Origin: Dipteris shenzhenensis
Lineage: Eukaryota; Polypodiophyta; Polypodiopsida; Gleicheniales
Length of the DNA: 64,000 nucleotides
Reading direction: 5' to 3' (one strand)
Assembly: GCA_047967505.1 (NCBI GenBank)
Contig: CM106540.1
A program made the position numbers and the translations under genes. The notes beneath the pieces were generated by a model, which was not told the DNA's origin, ran no database searches, and was given only the letters and a program-made list of their open reading frames with translations. How positions within the stretch are numbered: position 1 is the first letter of the stretch; each line of letters opens with the position of its first letter. Positions 1-10,329 of the stretch are shown here, one piece after another.

Positions 1-46
1 GGCCAAAAAAGTAAGTTCACTTGCAGGTGGACATTGAGGGGGGGTG
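1..46 (+). mobile_element. 3' internal end and polypurine tract of an upstream LTR retrotransposon
   Basis: The bases just before the TGTTAG start of the family A LTR form a G-run (TTGAGGGGGGG). This is the usual place and composition of the polypurine tract that primes plus-strand DNA. It implies that the LTR beginning at 47 is a 3' LTR and that the body of the element lies to the left, outside the window. Confidence 0.6.
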
Positions 47-876
47 TTAGATATCAATGCTCCACTCTCGTGTAATTACGCGGGAACTAGCTAACTCTAC
101 TTGTAATCCTCCCATATGAGGAGAAGGCATTTGAGTAGCTCGGTTATCCAGTAGGTCCTGGTTTGGACACCAGATGGGGGCCATGTGTGGCCTGATGGCT
201 GGACGACTTCAGATAGAGTTGGCACACCGCCAACTAGGCTACATGCAAGTGCGGGAAGGCATCCCTTGACTAACCGCATTGAGGGTAGACGAAGCATTTT
301 CTGGGGCAGCCCACTCTCGGGTTGCAGGGCCCGTTTGGAGCCTCAGATGATCCCGAATGGCTCTGGGCCAAACGGAGACCATAGGTTAGTTGCTCTGTTT
401 TGTGCACCGGTTCTATTGTATGGGCCGAATAGATGATCTTAGATGGCTCTGGCCTCAGATGATCCCGGATGGCTCTGGGCCGAACGGAGACCGTAGGTTA
501 GTTGCTCTATTTTGCACACCGGTTCTATAGTATGGTTGGTGGCCTATTTCGGGACCGACCCCCAGTCGACCGTTTTGGGCAGACTGGGTCGGTCACCCAA
601 TTGAGCCTAATCGCCTATGACTGGTGGCTATATAAGAGCAAGCCCATTTCATCATTGGCTACAGCAACCCTGATTCCTTAGCATCCAGCCTCCGTCTTCT
701 ACTGTTTCCAACATGCCATCGAAGCTTCTTTCACAGGAGCGCACGGTTGGGAGGCAGCACCATCTATTATATCAGTTCTACAGTAATCAAATTTTTGATT
801 CTCCATACTATCTTGTTTTCTCTCTTGCGTACAAGATCCTGTTATCTGTTGAGCACAGACGTATTATTTTCTTACA
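47..876 (+). mobile_element. Family A LTR (3' LTR), about 830 bp
   Basis: The segment starts TGTTAGATATC and ends CTTACA, giving TG...CA ends. It is highly similar to the reverse complement of 51581-52264. A TATA-like stretch (CTATATAAGAGC) lies near 628, followed by a shared sequence that would be R/U5. The upstream half has a 112-bp tandem duplication that the other copy lacks. The right edge directly abuts a fragment of the family B LTR. The short reading frames inside are not coding. Confidence 0.7.
341..540 (+). repeat. 112-bp tandem duplication inside the family A LTR
   Basis: The block starting CCTCAGATGATCCC at 341 is repeated from 453, with a few substitutions (AATGG/GATGG, CCATAG/CCGTAG). 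The other family A LTR at 51581-52264 has a single copy. The duplication lies upstream of the TATA-like box, in the presumed U3 region. Confidence 0.8.
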
Positions 877-1165
877 TGTTGTGCATTTATGTCACCAACT
901 TATTAGCTACAGATGCGGTTGGTACACCGCCCATGAATAATAGCTGGATGACAGCTATCTTTATGCACTCTAGTTAGTGGCTCAGTTAGTATGCCACCTT
1001 AGTTAGTTGAGTTTGGTTTGAGACCCACATATAGGGTTCATCTATCCTTTTGTACTTTGAGTTCTTTTTGTCTTTTACAACTAATAAGATGAAAACTGTT
1101 TTCAGCCTCCACCTTTGTGTGTATTCCCCCATTGTGTATGTGAGAAAGCCGCAAGCGAGTTCATG
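877..1165 (+). mobile_element. Family B copia 5' LTR fragment (element B1)
   Basis: From TTGTGCATTTATGTCACC this matches the reverse complements of the LTRs at 2755-3108 and 37259-37610. The first bases of the LTR are missing, replaced by the family A LTR. The last bases and the primer binding site are also missing: sequence near GCAAGCGAG jumps straight to leader sequence. B1 therefore cannot prime or copy itself. Confidence 0.75.
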
Positions 1166-1686
1166 GTAAGAGCTCAAGAAAGCAAACCAAGTTCACAGTG
1201 TCTTGGTAAGAGCATCAGTGTTGCTTTCCTTTTTCGAGTTTGGGAGCAAATCTCTGCAGGTAGCACAGCCGGAAAGCGCAAGAGTGCACTGTCTCAGATT
1301 GGGACGCCCTTCGCGGTGTGGCGAGAGGGCAGTATATGTTGTAGGATAGGACAAAGCCCTTGGTGACATTTTTTTTTTGATTCGAGGCCATTTTGGAGCC
1401 CGTTTTGGTGGCGGTAGTTTTGCACAGGCATTGAGAAAAGCGCCTTGTTTTTGCTGTGCGACCACTATTTAGCAGGTTGGTGAAAGGTTGTCGTAGAAAT
1501 TGCATCATATGCCTGTGCGCAGAGATATTGGGGGTGACAAAATCATTCTTATTGCCTATTGATGCAAAATCATCACTAGGAAGTGATTATGTGGTCAAAT
1601 ACCACTTTCGTCAGTTTTGCATATTCGCCCTTGTGAGGCAGAAGTTGTGTTTTTTGGAGTGACAGAATATTTTGCAGTGTTCTCTA
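1166..1686 (+). mobile_element. Untranslated leader of copia element B1
   Basis: This stretch matches the leader of the second family B copy on the opposite strand (about 36724-37245). Shared landmarks are the AAGAAAGCAAACCAAGTT block and the segment just before the gag start. Short frames here are not conserved as protein between the two copies, so it is read as leader. Confidence 0.65.
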
Positions 1687-2578
1687 ATGGCGTCCCATGC
1701 TCTTTCATAGATTGTCACTGAAAATCTTGACAAGAACTTCCAAGCATGGAGGTTTAGAATGACGAATTTCCTTAAGGGAAAAGGCTATTGGGAGTTCATT
1801 ACTGGAGCTGAACAAGAACCAGTTATTCCTAATGTTCCAAATCAACAAGAGTTGCAGGCGTTTAAAGGATGGCATGAGAGAGCCAGAAAAGTTATGTACT
1901 GGCTGTCTATCAGTATTTCAGATTCTATGATTGTGCATATTTTGGATGCAAGCACACCGAAGCAGGCATAGGATAGTTTAACAAAAATGTATAGCACAAA
2001 TACGCAGGCCAGGAAAATGCAGCCCAAGCAAGAGTTCTATAATGTGCAGAGAGAAAATATGAGCATGAATGACTACCACATGAAGGTGAAGAAGATTGCA
2101 GATGCACTTGCTTCCATTGGGTCACCAGTGGAAGGTGATGATTTAGTTTCTGTGACCTTAAATGGAATAGGAAAGGATTATGCACAGTTCCGGACATCCA
2201 TTGCCATCCGTGAGAATTATCCTGATTTTGGGGAGTTGATTGCTCTTCTAATTTCTGAAGAGCAGAGAAATGGTGGTGCATCTTCTTCAGGAGGAACTTG
2301 AAAAGAAACTGTCTTCTACTGGAATGCTAGAAGAGGTAGAGGCATAGGTAGAGCAGGCCGATCTAGAGGCCGTGGCAGAAATCAGAATATGTAGCAAATT
2401 CAAGAAAACCAGTCCTATGGAGGAGGACGTGGTAGCTTTAGAGGCGGGGGAAGCCAAAGAGGTTGTGGTGGATGGCAGAGAGCCAAAGAGGTTGTGGTGG
2501 ATGACAGAAATGAGCATCTGTTTATGGTGCAACATATGACCAATTCTTTGACAAGTGCAACTAATCAACCATTCCTCG
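1687..2578 (+). pseudogene. Ty1/copia gag remnant (element B1)
   Basis: The frame opens with MASHALS at 1687, meets a stop at once, and then runs on as a copia Gag (UBN2-type). Recognisable parts are a KNFQAWRFRMTNFL block, an AWDSLTKMYSTNTQA-like block (broken by a stop) and an NDYHMKVKKIADAL block. A glycine/arginine-rich tail follows. The CCHC zinc knuckle seen in copy B2 has been lost by an internal deletion. At least three stops interrupt the frame. After the RNEHLFMVQHM segment near 2510-2575 the sequence leaves the copia order and enters an inverted block. Gag would form the virus-like particle; this copy is dead. Confidence 0.8.
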
Positions 2579-2638
2579 TGTGTTCAGTTCATACTACCTA
2601 CTAGCATTTCTTGCAGTGCATTGAAGGACGTGAAGGAT

Positions 2639-2754
2639 TGTATTTACAAGATGGGAGATCTTATGAGGTACTTTACAGGATAAAAAATGTGAATATTGTA
2701 TTTACAAGATGGGCGAGCTTGTGAGGTACTTTATAGGATGCAAGGTATTCATAT
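2639..2754 (+). repeat. Two tandem 58-59 bp units
   Basis: The unit starting TTGTATTTACAAGATGGG occurs at about 2639 and again at about 2698, with a handful of differences. It sits at the edge of the inverted LTR block. Its origin is not recognised. Confidence 0.6.
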
Positions 2755-3108
2755 TGTGAAGAGAGTGGGAGAGAAGGAAGGAGACTCACTTCTAGCTTTC
2801 TCACATACACAATGGGGGAACACACACAAAGGTGGAGGCTGAAAACTGTTTTCCTCTTCTAAGTTGTGAAAGCCAAAAAGAACTCTAAGTACAAAAGGAT
2901 AGATGAACCCTATATGTGGGTCTCAAACCAAACTCAGCTAACTAAGGTGGCATACTAACTGAGCCACTAACTAGAGTGCATAAAGATAGCTGTCATCTAG
3001 CTATTATTCATGGGCCATGTACCAACTGCATCTGCAGCTAACAAGTTGGTGACATAAATGCACAACGGTCACCTTGGCATATCACGAGTGGAGCTCGATA
3101 TCTCAACA
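2755..3108 (-). mobile_element. Family B LTR in inverted orientation (3' LTR)
   Basis: On the minus strand this reads TGTTGAGATATC ... TTCACA and is nearly the same length as the B2 LTR (354 against 352 bp). On the minus strand it is preceded by a purine tract (CTCGAGGGGGAG at 3109-3120) and by the end of pol. It is therefore the 3' LTR of a minus-strand element, placed head-to-head against the plus-strand gag of B1. Confidence 0.8.
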
Positions 3109-3542
3109 CTCCCCCTCGAGCTCAATCCCAATTCCTGCACACCAAGTAGGTCTCTGAACTTGCATAGCTTCTCTGCGCCCAATGCCTTCATGAATATGTC
3201 AGCTACCTAATCCTCTGTGCTGACATAAACTAGATCAATAAAGCCTACCAGAACCTTCTCCTGCACATAGTGATAATGCACTTCAATGTGCTTTGTTCGA
3301 GCATGGTAGACTGGGTTACTGATGCATATCATAAAGTAGCTTATCCAACCAAGCTACCTCACATGCAGCCATTGCTGCACCCCTATACTTAGCCTCTGTG
3401 CTCGACAAGGCAACTATAGGCTATTTCTTGTTGCTCCAAGTGACTGCAGCACTCCCAAAAGAGAACACATATCCACTGGTAGATCATCTATCAGAAATAC
3501 TACAAGCCCAATCAGCATCAATGTATCCATGCAACTGTATTT
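3109..3542 (-). pseudogene. Ty1/copia RNase H C-terminal fragment
   Basis: The minus strand shows the end of a copia pol: a DADWA-like start, STSGYVFSFG, SSTEAKYR (normally SSTEAEYR) and the downstream CEVAWL block. The last part before the polypurine tract is frameshifted, and there are several stops. RNase H removes RNA from the RNA:DNA hybrid. The fragment is joined to the LTR at 2755-3108, so both moved as one inverted block. Confidence 0.75.
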
Positions 3543-3544
3543 GA

Positions 3545-4268
3545 ACCCTATGTTGACTCAGGTGCATCAAACCACATGACAAGTCATGCAGAATGGATGC
3601 AGGATGCAAGGAAAATGGAAAGACTAGGATTTATGGAGACTGGTGATGATACTCCACATCCTATTGTGCAGATTGGTAAAATTCCTTTGTCTATGCAGGA
3701 TGGGAAAAAGAAATTTCTGTCTGATGTATATCATGTCCTAAATATCACCAAGAACCTAGTTTCTATTGGTCAAATGGTTGAGCAAGGCTTGCAGGTCATA
3801 TTTAATCCTCATGGATGCTTTGTTGAGGATATGAAAAATAAAGGTCGCTTGGTAGCAAAAGGTAAGAAGAAGGGAAGGATGTTTACATTGGATGTGGACA
3901 TGCCTGAATTGAGTGCAGCAATGTTTGCACATGGGACTGGTGTAGTTGTAGATATTGATATCTGGCATAAATGCATTGGTCATGTTAATGTACAGTGACT
4001 TAAATTAATGCAGCCCCAAAATATTATTGCAGGATTGCCTAACTTCAAGGTTGTAGAAATGCATAAGGTATGTGAAGCCTGTCAATTTGGAAAACAGGCA
4101 AGGAAACCATTTCCTAGACATGCTCGAGAGAGTAAGAGGCCATTGGAATTAATCCACTCTGATGTGTGGACTACTAAAGCTGCATCTATAGGAGGTTATC
4201 ATTATTTTGTCACTTTTATTGATGACTACAATAGAAAAGTTTGGGTGTATTTTATGACACAAATTTGA
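3545..4268 (+). pseudogene. Ty1/copia protease to integrase N-terminal fragment (element B1)
   Basis: The frame begins at the aspartic protease motif VDSGASNHMTSHAEW. It passes through the GAG-pre-integrase region with an HKCIGHVN zinc-binding half (H normally RH), then CEACQFGKQARKPF and the start of the integrase core (LIHSDVWTTKAASIGG, VTFIDDYNRKVWVYF). A stop near 3996 splits the frame. At 4268 it ends abruptly where CACTA sequence begins; copy B2 continues with KKKSEAF at this point. It would follow gag directly if the inverted block 2575-3545 were absent. Confidence 0.8.
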
Positions 4269-4302
4269 AAGGAAAAAGATATTATGCACATAAAATACTT
4301 AC

Positions 4303-6594
4303 TTGGAGCATCTTGTGCCAATCATGAGATTTCAAGCCATATAATTGCTCTACACGTCTTTTCTTGCTCTTTGTAAAGGCTCCATTCAAACACCTCATGC
4401 ATCCAGTGGGAGTACGAATTGTAGTAATAGCACGCTTCACTGTCACCATCTCTAGCTTTGATAACATCCACGGTGCACGAGGTAGAAAAACACGCCCATT
4501 TAGTCTCACTTGAGGCCAAGCTTCACGCATCCTCCCTGTGGTACGTAGATCCTCCCTTATGCCTGCGGAATCTCATGTCCCATTCAAATGCTCTCAAATG
4601 GTAGATGCCACATTCTTGAAGATATGCATGGGATCAAGCAGGTGATTGATCTTGAGGTGGGACCAATATGGTAAACGATAAAAGATGGAGTATCTAAACA
4701 AAATAAAGTGTTAGCGGGCAATCTTTACTTCCAGCCAATATAGCCAATCTTTACTTCTAGCCAATAGTTACAAACCCTTACCGGCTCATGCCAAGTGGTG
4801 GAGGAGTCATGGAACCGTCCCAAATTCTCATCCAATCTCCCGCGGTGAGTGATTGTGGGAGGACTTCATTCCAAGGGGCAACATATCTAGGATGATCAGG
4901 TGGGAGAAATCGATGGTAATTCTCATAGATGACCTTATTCAATGCATCTGCCCATGAGGCAACTAGCGAAGGACCACAAACAGGACATGCATGGTAACCC
5001 GATGTAGTGAGACCTGAACAATAGATGCAATTAAGAGTTGAAGGTGGGTTTAGGGTGCCACATCCTTTGCCTATTCATAATTAGAAATGCAATGCTTACC
5101 TGAACACTCGCCATAGCCTGGGAAGTCATGCATCGTCCACATCAAGACTGCTTTGCAGTTGAAGTCTCGTGACAAGGGAGGCCTGCTCACATCATGCATC
5201 TCGATACCTCTCCAAAGTATCTCTAGCTCGTCAATCAAAGGCTCCAAATAAACATCAGGGTTTTTGACTTTATGTTTCCCTGGAATTAGAAGGGACAGCA
5301 TAAGATGTCCTTTCTTAATAGCCATAGAGGGTGGAAGATTGTAATTCACCAATACCACTGGCCATACACTGTAAGACATGCCTTTGAGACCAAATGGGTT
5401 TACACCGTCCATACCCAATCCAAGTCTCAAGCTCCTAGGTTCTTCCTTGAAGCTTGGCCATGTGTCTTCAATATGCTTCCACGCAGGAGAGTCCGCGGGA
5501 GTTCTCCACTTGCCATCGGTTGATTGATGGGAGGAATGCCATGACATGAGCTCTACAATAGATTTGCACTTGAACATATGTTGGATGCAAGGGATTATGG
5601 GAAAATGTCGCAATACCTTACGAGGCACGTCCAAGGTTTTGAGATCTGCTCTATATCTTGCCTCTTCACAAGTAGGATACTCTCTTGCATCCTTATGTAG
5701 TCCACGAAACAAAACGCAATCGTTGACACATGCATGGATGCGCTTGTAATCTAATCCTCCAGGAGAGGTCACATGTTGCCTTGCCATATCTCGTGAGGTC
5801 GGTAGTTTATTCTCCCTTGGAAGCATTTTACACAATAGCCTGCACGTGAAGACCATAAATGAGAAAAAGCATTCGAGTAATTGACCCACTAGCATAATTC
5901 ACCATGTTTGCAAAATAGAATTTAAAGCTTACTTGAGTAATGCATTCAAACTTGCATTGCTCGATCCATAGATGGTTTGCAAGTTTAGTAACTCAAGGGA
6001 GGCACATAGAACAGAGAATGTGCACCCCTCAAACAGTGGAGTCGATGCTGCAGTAAAAAGATCATCCTGCTCCATGCTATCAGCCCTCCCTTGATGGACA
6101 TATAAATCCCGCACCATATCATCAAACACCTCCTCCTCCACAACTTCATGAGGTAATGGTGGAGGGCTACTATCACCATCACTCCATGCATCCGTAACGG
6201 TCCCTCCTGAAGATCCCACCTCATATCGCCGACGCTTCACCTCCTCACGGCGAGCATAGGGCAACATATGCGGGTGTGGCACTGCATCCTGTATCAAATT
6301 AAAACAGGATCATAACTCAAACATATGAACACCCATAGGTATCTCAATCAACCTTAACTTACAAACCCTTACCCTGTTTACGATCACATCCCATTCTCCA
6401 TACTTTGAGATATGATTGAGTGTAATCCTACGTGCACGATACATGTTTCCTCGACATCGATCACACAGACATTTGACTTTTTGCTCCAACCACATTTCGC
6501 GATGGTGGATACGGAGGGATTCATCCTCACTGGAGCTACTTGTTGAAGATGAAGACATACAAACAAACAACCCACCAAATTTGCTCTTCTTCAA
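4303..6594 (-). pseudogene. CACTA (En/Spm) transposase TNP2, five exons, truncated and with stops
   Basis: I infer exons 6373-6594, 5933-6288, 5100-5839, 4782-5013 and 4303-4693, all with GT..AG borders and matching phases. Exon 1 carries the cysteine motif CLCDRCRG typical of the N-terminus. Exon 3 holds the Transposase_21 core: IHACVNDCVLFRG, a GMDGVNPFG block, SVWPVVLVNYNLPPSMA and DVYLEPLIDELEILW. Exon 4 starts GLTTSGYHACPVCG. Exon 5 has LDPMHIFKNV, the conserved D-x-M-H block, followed by two stops (about 40 and 47 codons from its start). The sequence is lost after exon 5, so roughly the last third of the usual protein is missing. TNP2 would bind and cut CACTA ends in the nucleus. This copy looks inactive. 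Start chosen at 6594; a second Met 12 codons later is possible. Confidence 0.85.
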
Positions 6595-6608
6595 ATGTTT
6601 AATTTAAA

Positions 6609-6765
6609 CTCTGTGGCACGTCTAAAGGCGCATCTATAATCGCATCTAATGGCATGTCTAAAAGCGCATCTAAAGGCACGTCTAAAGGCGCATCTACTCT
6701 GTGTATTTAGACATGCCTATAGAGGCACCATTAGACGTGATTATAGATGCGGCTTTTAAATCTGC
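6609..6765. repeat. 12-bp array, forward then inverted (consensus near GGCGCATCTAAA)
   Basis: Units such as GGCACGTCTAAA, GGCGCATCTATA and GGCATGTCTAAA follow one another every 12 bp for at least six units. The orientation then flips (TTAGACATGCCT, TTAGACGTGATT). Short degenerate repeats in both orientations are typical of CACTA subterminal regions, where TNPA-type proteins bind. That role is inferred here. Confidence 0.75.
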
Positions 6766-7159
6766 TTTTAGCGCGCTCGCTTTGCTTTTCTTCACATTAC
6801 TTATACTTCGCGCGTCTTGCTTCCTTCCTTATTAGCAGATCCACAGTTTCGACGCTCAAGGGGAAGGCTCCCATACTTACTTCCAAGCTTACACTTAAGA
6901 GAAAGGCACCCACACTTACTTCCAAGCTTAAAGGAGAGGACGACGAACAAGGAGGAGAAGCAACTTTGAAAAAGAAGAAGAACCTTCCATACCTCTATCT
7001 AAGTAAGTCCTTTTGCAGTTGATCTTGTTTGGAAGTTTGCTCTCTTTAGATTTGTACTTTCTCGTATCCAAGAAATGCATGATCTGGGTATCAGTGTCAC
7101 GTTTGTGTGTCAGGCGCAATGTGGGTGCAATGTCCTTTTCTACTTTTTAGAAATCCCGT

Positions 7160-7333
7160 CTGTTGGAGCGCGTCTATAGGCGCGTCTCAGAGCGCGTCTA
7201 AAACCACGTCTACAGGCGCGTCTAAAGGCACATCTATCATGTTTGTAGACACAGACAGACACACCTATAGATGCGCTATTAGACGCGATTATAGACGTGC
7301 TAATCAGACGCATCTATAGACGCGCTCCGACAG
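7160..7333. repeat. 174-bp foldback built from CGTCTA units
   Basis: The segment starts CTGTTGGAGCGCGTCTATAG and ends with its near-perfect inverted copy (CTATAGACGCGCTCCGACAG). The interior consists of the same 12-bp class of units, forward in the left half and inverted in the right half. The whole segment could fold into a hairpin. It lies upstream of the TNPA-like coding frame and is absent from tandem unit 2. Confidence 0.75.
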
Positions 7334-7405
7334 TAAGCCTCTTTTCCCTTCCCCTTTCTTCTCAGCTCATCAGTAATAGATTTTTTTCCTTTTTTCCAAT
7401 TCAAC

Positions 7406-8870
7406 ATGTGGCCAAGAAGTGCTTCCAGCTCACCTGATCCCCGGGATTCTATTTGGAAGGACTTATATAACCTTTTAGGGCACCCTCCTAATCCTGCGGA
7501 GTTATACGGGTATATGACGGGTACTTTAAACACTCCCCAGGAGTCAGCACTACAGACTCCAAACAACCCCACACTGCCTGAGATCACCCCAGCGGAATCA
7601 GCATAGCCGTCTTATGCCCCTTCTTATGCCCCTTCCCCCATACCGTCTTATGTCCCTTTCCCCATGCCGTCTTATGTCCCTTCTGCCATCCCGTCTTGTG
7701 CCCCTTCCCCCATGCCGTCAGGAGGTCCTTCTATCTCGCAGAGCCGTCGACGTACTCCTGTGCCGTCGAGACTCAGTTCTCCAGCTACGAGTGGTCAGCG
7801 TAGTCCCGTGCAGTCTCCAGCTATGAGTGGCTAGCGTATGAGCTCGACACGACAGGATAGCAGGCGTAGTAGTAGGGAGAGCGGTGGGGGATGCATGGCA
7901 CAGTGCTTTGGGCCATGTGGCGGTGGGGAGGATGATGATTCAGATGATTTAGATGTGCCTCTGGGTGATGGTACGATATTCTATGACATCACTCAGACAG
8001 GAGGCATCTTGATGGATGCGCGGGGGAAGGACATCATGGCCTTCATGCGCTCTGTAATTGCTAACAATTACAGAGATTGCTTTATCCACTTCAAAGACCA
8101 GCCAAAGAGGTTGGCTGATGAGACCCTCGCTACAGTTCGCTCTAGGTATCCTAACCCCCCCAATCGCCAGCTCACACATAAATGGGCCAAGTCAAAGATT
8201 GTTACGATACTTGGCAATAAAAGATCTTCGCTTAAGAGGCAGGCACTAGCGGAGCTTGCCAGGCTTGAGGGAGGTCAACCACCAAGGGGCCCGCCCCACA
8301 CCGCTCACAAGCATGAGTGGAAGAAAGCAATGAAGTCAGCGAGGGAGGACCCCAGTCTGCAGCATGTGGAGGCACGGAGGATCCAAATGGAGGAATATGG
8401 AAGCGCGCATTTTGGAGCAGGGGGTGTTGAATGATGGGAGGCCCAATTTGTAAGTATCGATCTTAAATTATATTGCTTATGTAGTTTATTAGGAGGTTGC
8501 TTCTTTGTGCTAATCCCTCTGCAAAGTGTGTTGTCTTGCAGCTTGAGATCATGGGCAGATACCCTACTCTTGTGGAGACAACCTACCACCGCCACCATCG
8601 CAGAGGAGATACATGGAGACACTTCTATGATGACGGGTTAATTACTGAGGAGCAGTATACCCGGGCTACTGGAGCGGCCCCCGAGGTATTTGAAAGTAAT
8701 TAAATAATGCCAAAATTATAAGTATAGATTTGATTTTTCATACATTGATATATGTTGTCCCTTGTTTATAGGCCCGTGCACAAGATGATGAGGAAGACGA
8801 GGAAGGAGGCGCACAAGGGAGCGCAGAAGGGAGCATGGAAGGGAGCGAGGACCTGGAGAACATAGATTAG
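7406..8870 (+). pseudogene. TNPA/Transposase_24-like gene, copy 1 (three exons)
   Basis: Inferred exons are 7406-8449, 8542-8685 and 8772-8870, all joined in phase 0 with GT..AG borders, about 428 codons. The N-terminal part is proline/serine-rich, with repeats of the PSYVPFPMPSYVPS type at 7607-7730. A folded region follows from about 7960 to 8449 (YDITQTGGIL, WAKSKIVTILGNKR, and a motif YGSAHFGAGGVE). Exon 2 gives a WRHFYDDGLITEEQY motif. Exon 3 is very acidic and ends at TAG 8868. Three in-frame stops (7604, 7831, 8432) interrupt it; copy 2 reads sense at the last two. The layout and KR-rich stretch recall PF03004 CACTA accessory proteins, but this assignment is tentative. Its neighbour on the other strand is TNP2. 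Confidence 0.6.
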
Positions 8871-8889
8871 TCATAGAAGTAGTGCTAGC

Positions 8890-9055
8890 TACTCTTTTTT
8901 GTACTTAAAGCCACTGGCTTGGCTTCGTGCCTCTTGTATATACACTCCTCTTTTTTTTTGTACTTGAAGCCACATGACATGGCTTAGCTTCCTTATTTTT
9001 TGTACTTGAAGCACATGACGTGGCTTAGCTTCGTGCTATATGTATATACAAGCAC
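8890..9055 (+). repeat. Three imperfect repeats in the 3' flank of the TNPA-like gene
   Basis: Units of about 60 bp contain TTGTACTTGAAGCC, a GGCTTAGCTTC core and a GTATATAC tail. They lie just after the stop of copy 1, and the same series follows copy 2 at about 17450-17580. The arms AAGCCA..TGGCTT can pair. A transcript-end or stability role is possible but not shown. Confidence 0.6.
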
Positions 9056-9232
9056 TTTTTGAGCTTTCAATTTTATTGCGTTTTGGAGTTGTAATGTTTT
9101 ATTTAGAATTGTAATTAAAATGTGGTTGGCTGTAAGAATTGAATTACACAATGTGGATATGGGATTCTTGTAACTATACACCATACACAACATACATAGC
9201 ATTCTGTAAATTAAAAAAATAATAATAATAAA

Positions 9233-9660
9233 GTGCGTATATCAGTGCGTCTATAAACGCGTTTATAAGTGCGTCTGTCTATTTGACCAGTGTCTATTTT
9301 GGCATTTATAAACGCGTTTATAAGCGCATCTATTTAAGCATCTAAGTGTGTATCTATACGTGCGTGTGTCTGATATATAGACACGCTAATAGACGCGGGT
9401 CTCCAGAAGCAAAAATAGATACGCAAATAGACGTGCCCGTAAGTTTTTTATTTAGTTTAGTAAGTGCGTTTGTGTGCGCGTCTATGGATGCTTTGTCTTG
9501 TTGTGAGTTGTAAATGTTAAAACTCTATGGAGCGTCTAAAAGCATGTCTAACACCACGTCTATACTATGGAACGCATCTATAGGTGCATCTAAAACTTAA
9601 TGTAGATACGTTGATAGACGCGCTTTTAGGTGCGCAGACTCCGAGCTGATTTTCGAACCT
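9233..9660. repeat. CGTCTA-type arrays at the junction of tandem units 1 and 2
   Basis: The left part (GTGCGTCTATAAACGCG and similar, then inverted TAGACACGCTAATAGACG) is the terminal array of unit 1. The right part from about 9525 (GAGCGTCTAAAAGC, later inverted) is the leading array of unit 2. Units are more degenerate than at 6609-6765, and the period drifts around 12 bp. Confidence 0.65.
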
Positions 9661-10022
9661 AGTTTTAGCGTGCTTGCTTTTCTTCACATACTTTTAGCAT
9701 CATGCGGCTTGCTTTCCTATTCATAGATATAGCTCTGAGCATCCACACTTATCTCCAAGCACCCACACTCATCTTCAGGGTTCTCGGGGGGGGTCACTAT
9801 GTATAAACCCTCTATATCACGTGCGTTCAAGGCCTATATTTAAAATCCCTTATCTATAAATTTTTTCATTAATAAAATGTACCCCTTTTCTATACGAATC
9901 TGTAAATTTTTTCCAAAACTATTTTAAATAGTCCCTTATGTATATTTATTTCTGTAAATTTTAGGAATAAAAAATATCCTTCTTTTGAACTCACATGATA
10001 GGGTTACATATGATGAGTGACT

Positions 10023-10193
10023 TGAGAGTGCTCTCAACGGAAGCAAGAATGGAAGAAGGAGAGAGAGAGAAAGAGAGCCACACAAGTTTTGGTGGGTGCA
10101 GAACCACCCTAATCTTCTTTTTCATTCATTTATATATGTGTTTGAGTATTGTACATAACTAGGGTTAAGGCACAGTGACCTTTAACCCCCACA
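10023..10193 (-). repeat. Copia D 3' LTR (171 bp)
   Basis: On the minus strand it runs TGTGGGGG ... CACTCTCA. It is almost identical to 16035-16205 and to the solo LTR at 46799-46969. The purine-rich AAGTGGGAGGT tract abuts its internal side at 10194-10204. Confidence 0.92.
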
Positions 10194-10329
10194 ACCTCCC
10201 ACTTAAAGGACAACGTGCCTTTAAGGGAGAATAACTAGTGAGCATACTATCCAATGCCCATCAATACACGACAATACTCAAACTGCTGACTAGGTAGACT
10301 CTTCGTCAGCATATCTGCAGGGTTATCAT

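Larger units (their letters stand above)
6603..9510 (+). other. Tandem unit 1: 12-bp arrays plus TNPA-like gene
   Basis: The sequence from AAACTCTGTGG at about 6605 recurs from AAACTCTATGG at about 9517. The distal end, GATGCTTTGTCTTGTTG near 9490, recurs at about 18185. The same order is seen in both: array, purine-rich 5' exon region, gene, terminal array. This is a direct tandem duplication; the second unit is 9517-18205 with insertions. The relation to the adjacent minus-strand TNP2 gene is by position only. Confidence 0.7.

Noticed and set aside
6747-7022. Plus-strand frame as the first exon of the TNPA-like gene
   Set aside because: The corresponding region of unit 2 is not conserved as protein; it is probably leader, although a GTAAGT donor near 7003 keeps an upstream exon possible.
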